6,427 nt of DNA from Dehalococcoidales bacterium (GTDB lineage Bacteria > Chloroflexota > Dehalococcoidia > Dehalococcoidales > RBG-16-60-22): contig JAOAEN010000025.1 in NCBI GenBank assembly GCA_026416775.1, forward strand, positions 3,710 through 10,136, in the 5' to 3' direction. Below the pieces are notes generated by a model, which was not told where the DNA came from, made no database searches, and saw only the letters and a list, made by a program, of their open reading frames with translations. Of the stretch, positions 1 through 5,991 are shown in pieces. Both the position numbers and the translations under genes were made by a program. How positions within the stretch are numbered: the first letter of the stretch is position 1; every line of letters begins with the position of its first letter.

Positions 1-356
1 TCGGCACCGGCGACGGCTCAAAGCTGCTGGAAATTGAAGACCCGGATATCGTCATCCACATGATGTCGTTCCCGGATATCAAGGGCAGTGCCAACCATGT
101 TGCCGCCATTCAGGGTATCGTGGCGAACAACCCCGGCATCACGCACGAATGGTACGACCTCGTTGCCACGGGCGATATCGGCGCATGCCGGTGGGTGGAG
201 AAGCTGAAGATCGGCGATAAGGACGTGTCCTATCAGGGTGCGTATTTCCTCAGGGTCAAGAACGGCAAGATCGTTGAGGCATGGCTGATCAGCGATATGC
301 TGACCTATTTCCTCGCCGCGGGCATCGTCCAGTACGCCACCCCTGCCGGGAAGTAG
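1..356 (+). CDS. SnoaL-like (NTF2-fold) domain protein, 5'-partial
   Basis: The reading frame is open from the left edge (first full codon at base 3) to the TAG at 354-356, so the N-terminus is missing and about 117 codons are visible. The ATG at 60 is internal: the same frame continues upstream with plausible sequence (ending in EDPDIVIHMMSFPDIKG). The pattern of SFPDIKG, then ITHEWYDLVATGD, a W-containing strand, YFLRVKNGKIVEAW and a final hydrophobic helix matches SnoaL-like members of the NTF2-like superfamily. These are small cone-shaped cytoplasmic proteins that act as cyclases, isomerases or hydrolases, or simply bind small molecules. The catalytic residues cannot be assigned and no substrate can be named. 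It converges on the bicupin gene, with 68 bp between them that hold a hairpin. The family call is fairly firm; the function is unknown. Confidence 0.75.
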   Translation, partial: GTGDGSKLLEIEDPDIVIHMMSFPDIKGSANHVAAIQGIVANNPGITHEWYDLVATGDIGACRWVEKLKIGDKDVSYQGAYFLRVKNGKIVEAWLISDMLTYFLAAGIVQYATPAGK

Positions 357-370
357 CGGGTCCTCAAGCG

Positions 371-411
371 GAAGGGGGGCAAGGGTCCGAAAGCCGTACC
401 TGCCCCCCTTC
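371..411. terminator. GC-rich hairpin between convergent genes, possible bidirectional terminator
   Basis: A perfect 11-bp inverted repeat (GAAGGGGGGCA at 371-381, TGCCCCCCTTC at 401-411) encloses a 19-nt loop that could form a few more pairs (GGT/ACC). It lies between the stop codons of two converging genes (354-356 on +, 425-427 on -). Neither side has a T-tract, so it is not a classical intrinsic terminator. A second small dyad, CATCC-TCC-GGATG (411-423), adjoins it. A role in termination or 3'-end protection is inferred from position. Confidence 0.6.
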
Positions 412-424
412 ATCCTCCGGATGA

Positions 425-1354
425 CTATTTGGCATCTTCCTTCTTGTGGGAGCCGGAATACATCCCCTGCGGCCCCGCGGAAAAGACAAGGGTGGGCTTT
501 CTGATATCGTGGAACAGCCACGGGCAGTGCTTGAGATGCTTCGGGATGCAGACGAGCGTGCTCTTCTCGGTGTAATGGGTCTCATCCCCCAGCACGATAC
601 TCATTTTGCCCCCGAGGTCACGCGGGTTTTCCGGGTCTGCCCCCGCCATGGCGATGAGCTCCGGCCACTCATGGGTATGCTCCGGGGCAGGCGCTCCGCC
701 GGTCCCTTCCCAGATCCAGACGAAGTCCACGTAGAAAGACCCCTTCACCATGTCATCTTCAATATGCAGGATACGCGCGCCCTTTACCGTGGAAGGACGG
801 GGCGGTGGCGGGGCTTCCTTGAAATCGCCGCCCACGGAGAAGCGCTCCTTGGTACGGTCAACGATGGAGTACTTTTTCTCCTGCGGTCTTTCCGGCATCG
901 CCGCCGGGGTATAGGTGTATTTCCCCGTCATCGCAATGGTGATGAAGAAGACCGGGCGGCTTATCCGTGAGAAAAGGATCGGCCCGTGTACCACGCCTGC
1001 CGGGACAAAGACGAGCACGCTGCGGGTGATCGTTTCACGGTTGCCGTCAAGCCAGAGCGACACCTCCCCGCCGAGGTCATGCGGGTCCGCCGGATGTCCC
1101 CCGATGAAACCGATCACATGGGAAAAATCATGCCGGTGCGGCTCGCCCACCGGTGCCTTCGCCGCGCCATTCCAGAGCCAGGTGCAGTCCACGGTGAAGA
1201 ACCCCTCCTGCACCGTCTCATCGGCACTCATGAGGTGGGTTGCCTTTACACCCGGCACCGGGTCCTTGCTGGTGCCACCGGCTTTTCCCTGAAGCTCAAG
1301 CGGGAATTTCCCCGGCTTCTGGACGAGGCACTTTGCATACTTGAGTCCGCTCAT
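425..1354 (-). CDS. Bicupin-domain protein (two tandem cupins)
   Basis: The 309-residue protein contains two homologous halves. Half one (about 37-145) has GFFTVDCTWLWNG, H73-R-H75-DFS-H79, DLGG (93-96) and PAGVVH123. Half two (about 191-298) has GSFYVDFVWIWEG, H226-T-H228-EWP-E232, DLGG (246-249) and PKHLKH276. This is the cupin metal site (HxHx3E, then a later His). Half two is complete; in half one the Glu position is His79. A proline-rich linker (EAPPPPRP, 180-187) precedes half two. There is no signal peptide or membrane segment, so it is likely cytoplasmic. Bicupins include dioxygenases, decarboxylases, isomerases and binding proteins, and nothing here fixes the reaction. The ATG at 1354 was chosen because AAGGAGG (1360-1366) lies 5 nt upstream; an in-frame ATG at 1384 would bury that site inside the gene. 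It is divergent from the oxidoreductase operon and has its own promoter. Confidence 0.85.
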   Translation of the reverse strand: MSGLKYAKCLVQKPGKFPLELQGKAGGTSKDPVPGVKATHLMSADETVQEGFFTVDCTWLWNGAAKAPVGEPHRHDFSHVIGFIGGHPADPHDLGGEVSLWLDGNRETITRSVLVFVPAGVVHGPILFSRISRPVFFITIAMTGKYTYTPAAMPERPQEKKYSIVDRTKERFSVGGDFKEAPPPPRPSTVKGARILHIEDDMVKGSFYVDFVWIWEGTGGAPAPEHTHEWPELIAMAGADPENPRDLGGKMSIVLGDETHYTEKSTLVCIPKHLKHCPWLFHDIRKPTLVFSAGPQGMYSGSHKKEDAK

Positions 1355-1397
1355 CAATTCCTCCTTGGCCTTGCATTTCCCCAAAAATCGCCATCAA

Positions 1398-1426
1398 ATT
1401 TTACTCCCTTCTACAGGGATAAGCAA
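1398..1426 (-). promoter_or_regulatory. Sigma70-type promoter of the bicupin gene
   Basis: Read on the - strand, TTGCTT (-35, 1421-1426) and TAAAAT (-10, 1398-1403) are separated by exactly 17 nt. The -10 matches the consensus at 5 of 6 positions and the -35 is weaker. Transcription would start near 1391, giving a leader of about 37 nt with AAGGAGG just before the ATG. The spacer contains dyad 1 (1405-1419), so a protein bound there would compete with RNA polymerase. Confidence 0.6.
1405..1419. promoter_or_regulatory. Dyad 1, TCCC-N7-GGGA, candidate operator
   Basis: TCCCT-TCTAC-AGGGA is a perfect 5-bp inverted repeat. It fits exactly between the -35 and -10 of the bicupin promoter, a classic repressor position. 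Its outer pattern, TCCC-N7-GGGA, recurs at 1431-1445. The regulator is not encoded in the window. Confidence 0.45.
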
Positions 1427-1430
1427 ACTT

Positions 1431-1445
1431 TCCCCCGTCACGGGA
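1431..1445. promoter_or_regulatory. Dyad 2, TCCC-N7-GGGA, candidate operator shared by both promoters
   Basis: This is the second copy of the TCCC-N7-GGGA pattern, flanked by TT and AA (TTTCCC at 1429-1434, GGGAAA at 1442-1447). Its centre lies 26 bp from that of dyad 1. It sits 5 bp upstream of the -35 of the oxidoreductase promoter and 4 bp upstream of the -35 of the bicupin promoter. That is roughly -47 to -48 from both predicted start sites, a position that would suit a shared activator or a looping repressor. An alternative CCCG-TCA-CGGG hairpin overlaps it. Confidence 0.45.
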
Positions 1446-1450
1446 AAAAT

Positions 1451-1479
1451 TTGACAAAGAACGGAAAGTGGTCTAGTAT
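1451..1479 (+). promoter_or_regulatory. Sigma70-type promoter of the oxidoreductase operon
   Basis: A perfect TTGACA (-35, 1451-1456) is followed after 17 nt by TAGTAT (-10, 1474-1479; 4 of 6 consensus matches). The predicted start near 1486 gives a leader of about 80 nt before the ATG at 1568. No stable riboswitch-like fold is evident in the leader; only a weak TGAAG/CTTCA pairing (1527-1531 with 1542-1546) is visible. Confidence 0.7.
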
Positions 1480-1567
1480 GTCTTTAAACCTGTGCCGATT
1501 CACCGCAATAACCACCCCGTGATTTTTGAAGAAAAGCTATGCTTCAGTCTGGCAAAAAGGAGGAGAG

Positions 1568-3031
1568 ATGATTGCCAAAGAAAGGCTGGTGAAGATCGTC
1601 GGGAAGCATGTCAGCGATGACCCGGCGGTGCTTGAGGAGTACTCCCGTGACATCAGCTTTGTGCACCCCATCAAGCCGACATACGTCGTCTATCCCGCCA
1701 GCATGGCTGAGGTCAAGGAGATTGTGAAGCTGGCAAACGAGACCCAGACCCCCCTTGTGCCGGTGAGCTCCGGCCCCCCGCATTTCCGGGGTGATACTGT
1801 CCCCGGAACCGGCGGGGCGATCATCGTCAACATGAGCCGGATGAAGAAGATCATCAACGTTGACCGCCCGCGCCGGGTGGCAATGGTGGAGCCGGGGGTT
1901 ACCTTCGGTGAGCTTGTCGCCGCGGCAACGCGTGAGGGCATCCGTCTCAACATGCCGCTACTGCCGCGCAAGACGAAGACCGTCGTCGGCTCACTGCTGG
2001 AGAGGGAACCGGTCGTCATGCCCAAGTACCAGTGGGACATTTCCGATCCCGTCGCCTGTCTTGAGGTCGTCTTCGGCAATGGCGAGGACTTCCGCACCGG
2101 GCAGGCAGCCGGTCCCGGCACGGTAGAAGAGCAGTGGGCGGTCGGCGGCGTGCAGAAGGCACCCTACGGCCCGGGCACGGCGTCATGGCACCGGCTCATC
2201 CAGGGCTCGCAGGGCACCATCGGCATTGTTACCTGGGCATCAATGAGGTGCGAGCTCCTGCCCAGCCTGGAAGAGCCGTTCTTCGTCGGCGGCAGTGAGC
2301 TTGCCCCCATCCTCGACCTCACCGCCTGGCTCATCCGGCTGCGCATGGTCAACGAGTGTTTTATTCTGAACAACGTGGCACTCGCCGCCATCTGCGCGCA
2401 GAAATGGCCGAAAGATTACGCCAGTCTCAAACAGTCACTTCCGCCCTGGGTCCTCTTCTACAATGTGGCCGGCTACGAATACTTCCCCGAGGAAAGGGTA
2501 AAATCGTACATCAAGGACATCACCGCCATCAACCAGCGGCTCGGGCTTGACGCGGTGCAGGCCCTAAGCACCGTCTCCGCCATTGATTTCCTCAGGATGG
2601 TGCAGAAGCCGTGTGATGACCCCTACTGGAAGCTCCGCTACAAAGGTGCCTTTGAGGACGTGCTCTTCCTCACCATCAACGATAAGATTGAAAGCCAGAT
2701 TGCGGCAATGCAGGAAGTCGCCACCCGCGCGGGTTACCCCACCACCGACATGGGCATCTACATCCAGCCCATCGTGCAGGGTACCGGGCTGCACTGCGAG
2801 TTCAACCTCTTCTATGACCCGGACGACCCGGTGGAGAAGAACTGCGTGAAAGCCCTTGCCGATGCGGCGGTGAAAGAACTCCTCGCCCGGGGCGCCTTCT
2901 TCTCCCGCCCCTATGGAGATAACGCTGCCCTCATCCTCAACCGTGACGCCGCCACGGTCAACATGCTGAAGAGACTGAAGAATATCTTTGACCCGAAGTA
3001 CATCATGAACCCGGGCAAGGTATGCTTCTAG
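1568..3031 (+). CDS. FAD-linked oxidoreductase A (GlcD/VAO-type flavoprotein)
   Basis: This is a 487-residue soluble flavoprotein of the FAD-linked oxidase (VAO/PCMH, GlcD-like) fold. The FAD domain fills the N-terminal half: VYPASMAEVKEIVKLAN, a flavin loop at 65-79 (PVSSGPPHFRGDTVP), NMSRMKKIINVD, VEPGVTFGEL, LEVVFGNGEDFRTG and QGSQGTIGIVT (212-222). The substrate domain follows, with HCEFNLFYDPDDP from residue 409 and a terminal DPKYIMNPGKVCF. The family oxidises alpha-hydroxy acids, phenols or other alcohols at FAD. The flavin loop departs from the usual GGGTGLSGG pattern, while the NLFYDPDDP and late RPYGDNA segments recall vanillyl-alcohol oxidase/cresol dehydrogenase relatives. The ATG at 1568 was chosen because AAGGAGG (1557-1563) precedes it; an upstream TTG at 1526 has no such site. 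It is first in an operon, 42 bp before the Fe-S gene to which it probably passes electrons. The substrate is unknown. Confidence 0.85.
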   Translation: MIAKERLVKIVGKHVSDDPAVLEEYSRDISFVHPIKPTYVVYPASMAEVKEIVKLANETQTPLVPVSSGPPHFRGDTVPGTGGAIIVNMSRMKKIINVDRPRRVAMVEPGVTFGELVAAATREGIRLNMPLLPRKTKTVVGSLLEREPVVMPKYQWDISDPVACLEVVFGNGEDFRTGQAAGPGTVEEQWAVGGVQKAPYGPGTASWHRLIQGSQGTIGIVTWASMRCELLPSLEEPFFVGGSELAPILDLTAWLIRLRMVNECFILNNVALAAICAQKWPKDYASLKQSLPPWVLFYNVAGYEYFPEERVKSYIKDITAINQRLGLDAVQALSTVSAIDFLRMVQKPCDDPYWKLRYKGAFEDVLFLTINDKIESQIAAMQEVATRAGYPTTDMGIYIQPIVQGTGLHCEFNLFYDPDDPVEKNCVKALADAAVKELLARGAFFSRPYGDNAALILNRDAATVNMLKRLKNIFDPKYIMNPGKVCF

Positions 3032-3059
3032 GGACGAATACAAGATGATTAGTGAATTC

Positions 3060-3065
3060 AGGAGG
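3060..3065 (+). promoter_or_regulatory. Ribosome binding site of the Fe-S gene
   Basis: A perfect AGGAGG lies 8 nt before the ATG at 3074 and fixes that start. The upstream gap of 42 bp has no hairpin or promoter, consistent with co-transcription with oxidoreductase A. Confidence 0.8.
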
Positions 3066-3073
3066 TAGCAAAG

Positions 3074-4339
3074 ATGGGTCTGGAACAATACCAGGGCGAC
3101 ATGAATATGTGCTGCCGCTGTTCATGTTGCAAGTTCATCCCCATGCAGAAGGTGATGGGACCACAGTTCTCCTATGCCTGCCCCAGCATTGCAAAGTACA
3201 ACTTCCACGCCTACTCCGGCGGCGGCAGACTGAACATCGCTTCCGCAATGCTGAAAAACGGCTTCAACTACACGGACAAGCTCCTTCACGTCGTCTATAA
3301 CTGCCAGCTCTGCGGCGCCTGTCAGGTCTCGTGCAACTACGCCATGGACATGGAGGTCCTCGAGCCGATCACCGAGTTCCGCTTCAAATGCGTGGAGGAC
3401 GGCAAGACCAGCCCCGCGCTGGACAAAGCCGTGGCAAGACTGCGCAAGACCGGCAGTATGCTTGAGGCCTCCGGCCGGCGCGGCGACTGGGCAAAGGACC
3501 TCAACCTCAAGGATGCCACCAAGGAAAAGGTGGATATCCTCTACCATGCCGGCTGTCTCAGCAGCTACGATAAGGATGCCCAGAAGCTGGCAAAGACCAC
3601 GGCGCAGGTACTCCAGAAGGCGGGCGTGAACTTCGGCATCCTCGGCGATGCCGAGATGTGCTGCGGCAGCCGTGCCTACCAGATGGGCTACAGGGACGAT
3701 TTCCTGAAGCAGGCAGAGAAATATATGGCACTCATCCGCAAGACCGGTGCTAGGACGCTCGTCACCGGCTGTGCCGATGGCTACCATGCCTTCAAGGTGC
3801 TCTACGATAAGTTCAACTTCAAGAAGGACCTCGAGGTCCTGCACACAAGCGAGCTTTTTGCCCGCCTCATCAAGGAAGGAAAGCTCAAGCCGCGCCGGAA
3901 GGTGAACCTCGCCGTTACCTACCATGACCCGTGCCGGCTGGGCAGGCTCGGTGAGCCGTACATCCACTGGCAGGGCAAGAAGATCCCGGGCGATAAGTTC
4001 GTCTTTGACCCGCCCAAGCCCTATCGCCGCGGGACCAACGGCGTTTACTACCCGCCGCGCGATGTCATCAAGAGCCTCCCCGGCATCAAGTTCACCGAGA
4101 TGACCCGCATCATGGAATACTCATGGTGCTGCGGTGCCGGGGGCGGGGTGAACGAGTCCAACCCCGAGTTCAGCATCTGGGCGGCGAAAGAAAGGGTCAG
4201 GGAAGCCATCGCCACCGGGGCAGAAGCCATCGTCAGTACCTGCCCGTGGTGCGAGCAGAACTTCAGCACCGCCATCAAAGAGATGAACTCCAGCCTCAAG
4301 GTTTACGACATCGTGGAACTTGTGGCGAGGGCAATTTAA
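3074..4339 (+). CDS. (Fe-S)-binding electron-transfer subunit with two CCG motifs (HdrD/GlcF-like)
   Basis: This 421-residue soluble protein has no membrane segments. The N-terminal ferredoxin-like part offers two cubane cluster sites: C13, C16, C19 and C36-P, then C77, C80, C83 and C87 (CQLCGACQVSC). Two CCG domains follow, as in heterodisulfide reductase HdrB/HdrD and glycolate oxidase GlcF. Motif one has C161, CCG at 196-198 and C233, but the usual second Cys of the closing CxxC is Gly236. Motif two is complete: C287, CCG at 352-354 and C390-PW-C393. An apparent insertion at about 295-322 lengthens its first spacer to 64 residues, against roughly 31-39 in HdrB-type motifs. The expected role is to take electrons from the adjacent flavoproteins and hand them to a quinone, a thiol/disulfide pair or another carrier; the acceptor is not shown. 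It sits between two FAD-oxidase genes, 17 bp before the second. The family call is firm; the role in a complex is inferred from context. Confidence 0.88.
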   Translation: MGLEQYQGDMNMCCRCSCCKFIPMQKVMGPQFSYACPSIAKYNFHAYSGGGRLNIASAMLKNGFNYTDKLLHVVYNCQLCGACQVSCNYAMDMEVLEPITEFRFKCVEDGKTSPALDKAVARLRKTGSMLEASGRRGDWAKDLNLKDATKEKVDILYHAGCLSSYDKDAQKLAKTTAQVLQKAGVNFGILGDAEMCCGSRAYQMGYRDDFLKQAEKYMALIRKTGARTLVTGCADGYHAFKVLYDKFNFKKDLEVLHTSELFARLIKEGKLKPRRKVNLAVTYHDPCRLGRLGEPYIHWQGKKIPGDKFVFDPPKPYRRGTNGVYYPPRDVIKSLPGIKFTEMTRIMEYSWCCGAGGGVNESNPEFSIWAAKERVREAIATGAEAIVSTCPWCEQNFSTAIKEMNSSLKVYDIVELVARAI

Positions 4340-4356
4340 GAAAGGGGGACATGGAT

Positions 4357-5829
4357 ATGGCAATATTGAGCCGTGACGTCTATAAAGAATTCGAAGATGT
4401 AGTGGGACCAGAGAACATCACCGATGACCCGGCACTCATGCCTTCCTACTTCAACACCGAACATGCCGCCATCGTCCTCCCCGGCAGCACCAAGGAAGTC
4501 CAGGCGCTCGTCAAGCTCTGCAACAAGCACAAGCTGAGATTCCGCGCCATCTGCACCGGCTGGACGGGCATGTTCCCCAGAGGCATCGTCCTCTTCGACC
4601 TACGCCGCATGAACCGCATCATCGAGATCAACGAGAAGAACATGTACGCCGTCGTCGAGCCCTATGTCATCTCCGCCGAGCTCCAGGCAGAATGCATGAA
4701 GCGCGGGCTCAACTTCTGCATCAAGGGCGCGGGCTCCAACTGCACGGCGCTGCTGCGCGGTCACGGGCACATGGACCAGACCACGAGCGGCGATGACCGC
4801 AACCACCTTGCCATTGAATGGGTCACCCCGGAAGGCGAAATCGTCCGGACGGGCTCGCTCGGCTCATCCGACGAGTGGTTCTGCGGGGACGGCCCGGGCC
4901 CTTCGCTCAGGGCCATCCTCACCAGCGCCGTACCGCCGGGCGTTACCCCCGGGGTCTTCACCAAGGCCGCCATCAAGCTCTACCACTGGCCGGGACCGAC
5001 AAAGTTCCCCGTGGTGGGACACTCCCCCAGGTACACCCTAAGCCACATCCCGCCCAACATGATGGCACGCTACTACAGCTTCCCCTCGGTGGAGAAGATG
5101 TGGCAGGCAGAGATCAGGATCGGCGAGGCGGAAATCGCCTACGAGCTCATGGGCTTCAATGCCGCCATGGTTGCCGCCAACATCACCACCTGCAACGAGG
5201 AAGACGAGGCCATGTTCAAGCGCCTGAGCAGGGAAGTGCAGGGGCCGGGCTTCTTCATCATCATCGCCGGAAACTCTGCCGATGACTTTGCCTACAAGAA
5301 GAAGGTGCTGGAGAACATCGTTGCCGAGGCGGGCGGCAAGTCCCTCAAGACGGTGGAAGACCCCGAGATTGAGGGCATCCTCCTCTGCCAGTGCATCCGC
5401 ATCTCCGCCTCCATCCGCGAGACCTTCCGCCCGGGCGGTGCCTTCAACTCCATCCCGATCATGGGGCAGCGCGACCTCACCATCAAGTGGGCAATCGGCG
5501 CCGGCGAAGCCAAGAAACCGCTCATCGAAAAGGGCCTGATCGTGGACGACGGCGGGGCATTCTTCGGCTGGGGGGTGGAGCACGGACACCTCGGCAAGAC
5601 CGAGATCTTCTGCAAGTACGACCCGTCCAACACCGAGGCGAAGAAGGCGGTGGAGCAGTGGCAGAAGGAACAGACCGCGCGCGCCTTCAAGGAGCGCTAC
5701 TTCGCCCTGACGATGGGTGACCAGACGGAAATCGGCCCGGCGCTTTCCAACTACCACATCTGGTGGCAGAAGACCGTGAAGGCAATCGACCCGAACTCGG
5801 TCACCACCGAAAGCGGGCCGCTGGTCTAG
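4357..5829 (+). CDS. FAD-linked oxidoreductase B (divergent GlcD-type flavoprotein)
   Basis: This 490-residue soluble protein belongs to the FAD-linked oxidase superfamily. It opens with VVGPENITDDPALM and VLPGSTKEVQALVKLCN, then a modified flavin loop (C66-TGWTGMFPRG), DLRRMNRIIEI, VEPYVISAEL, EWVTPEGEIVRTGS, GDGPGPSLRAI (177-187) and GVFTKAAIKLY. The last segment replaces the usual GSEGTLGIVT region and is preceded by extra Gly/Pro-rich sequence. The C-terminus (AIDPNSVTTESGPLV) aligns by eye with the DPxxxxNPGK ending of the family but has lost NPGK. C344 and C346 (LCQCIRI) are notable. It may be a second catalytic subunit or a non-catalytic FAD-binding partner like GlcE. AAGGGGG (4342-4348) lies 8 nt before the ATG at 4357 but only 2 nt before an in-frame ATG at 4351, so 4357 is preferred. 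It is last in the operon and is followed by a terminator. Confidence 0.82.
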   Translation: MAILSRDVYKEFEDVVGPENITDDPALMPSYFNTEHAAIVLPGSTKEVQALVKLCNKHKLRFRAICTGWTGMFPRGIVLFDLRRMNRIIEINEKNMYAVVEPYVISAELQAECMKRGLNFCIKGAGSNCTALLRGHGHMDQTTSGDDRNHLAIEWVTPEGEIVRTGSLGSSDEWFCGDGPGPSLRAILTSAVPPGVTPGVFTKAAIKLYHWPGPTKFPVVGHSPRYTLSHIPPNMMARYYSFPSVEKMWQAEIRIGEAEIAYELMGFNAAMVAANITTCNEEDEAMFKRLSREVQGPGFFIIIAGNSADDFAYKKKVLENIVAEAGGKSLKTVEDPEIEGILLCQCIRISASIRETFRPGGAFNSIPIMGQRDLTIKWAIGAGEAKKPLIEKGLIVDDGGAFFGWGVEHGHLGKTEIFCKYDPSNTEAKKAVEQWQKEQTARAFKERYFALTMGDQTEIGPALSNYHIWWQKTVKAIDPNSVTTESGPLV

Positions 5830-5856
5830 CCAAGCAAGGTCAACGGCAAAAAGAGC

Positions 5857-5910
5857 GGGGGCAGAAGGAGAGGCAAAGAAAGCCGGAATCTTCTGCCCCC
5901 TGTTATTTCT
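5857..5910. terminator. Bidirectional intrinsic terminator
   Basis: A perfect 11-bp stem (GGGGGCAGAAG at 5857-5867, CTTCTGCCCCC at 5890-5900) encloses a 22-nt loop that can form an inner GGC/GCC pairing. On the + strand it is followed by T-rich TGTTATTTCT, ending the oxidoreductase operon. On the - strand the stem is followed by GCTCTTTTTG (complement of about 5847-5856), so it can also end the HNH transcript. Confidence 0.85.
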
Positions 5911-5991
5911 GATGCGGTGGCGACCACTTCTAGCCAGCAGCCAAGTAAACCTAGGAGGCGGTCAAATCAATCCGAAATCGGCGAAATTACA
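5911..5991. other. Short intergenic gap without a recognised gene
   Basis: These 81 bp lie between the terminator and the HNH stop codon. They hold small dyads (GTGG-CGA-CCAC near 5917-5927, CCGA-AA-TCGG near 5972-5981) and an AGGAGG at about 5953-5958 with no start codon after it. No tRNA, intron core or attachment site could be recognised. Confidence 0.4.

Noticed and set aside
1355..1384. Ten-residue upstream extension of the bicupin
   Set aside because: It would place the AAGGAGG site inside the coding region and has no ribosome binding site of its own.
446..1522. Several + strand open frames opposite the bicupin (446-970, 915-1292, 986-1522)
   Set aside because: They overlap a well-supported cupin gene on the other strand, and their translations are Arg/Pro/Ser-rich without domains.
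3045..3068. Seven-codon mini-ORF (MISEFRR) ending in the ribosome binding site of the Fe-S gene
   Set aside because: It has no ribosome binding site of its own and no attenuator structure around it; a chance occurrence is likely.
3122..3967. Long open frame of 281 codons on the - strand opposite the Fe-S gene
   Set aside because: It is antisense to a clearly coding CCG protein, has no ribosome binding site or recognisable domain, and is expected from high-GC codon use.
4123..4356. N-terminal extension of oxidoreductase B overlapping the Fe-S gene
   Set aside because: The extension translates to arginine- and glutamine-rich shadow sequence of the CCG gene, and a ribosome binding site marks the start at 4357.
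5038..5757. Open frame of 239 codons on the - strand opposite oxidoreductase B
   Set aside because: It is a shadow of the real gene, with low-complexity composition and no family resemblance.
5911..5991. Possible tRNA-like or intron-like remnant near the HNH gene
   Set aside because: No cloverleaf, T-loop or intron core could be assembled; only short dyads are present.
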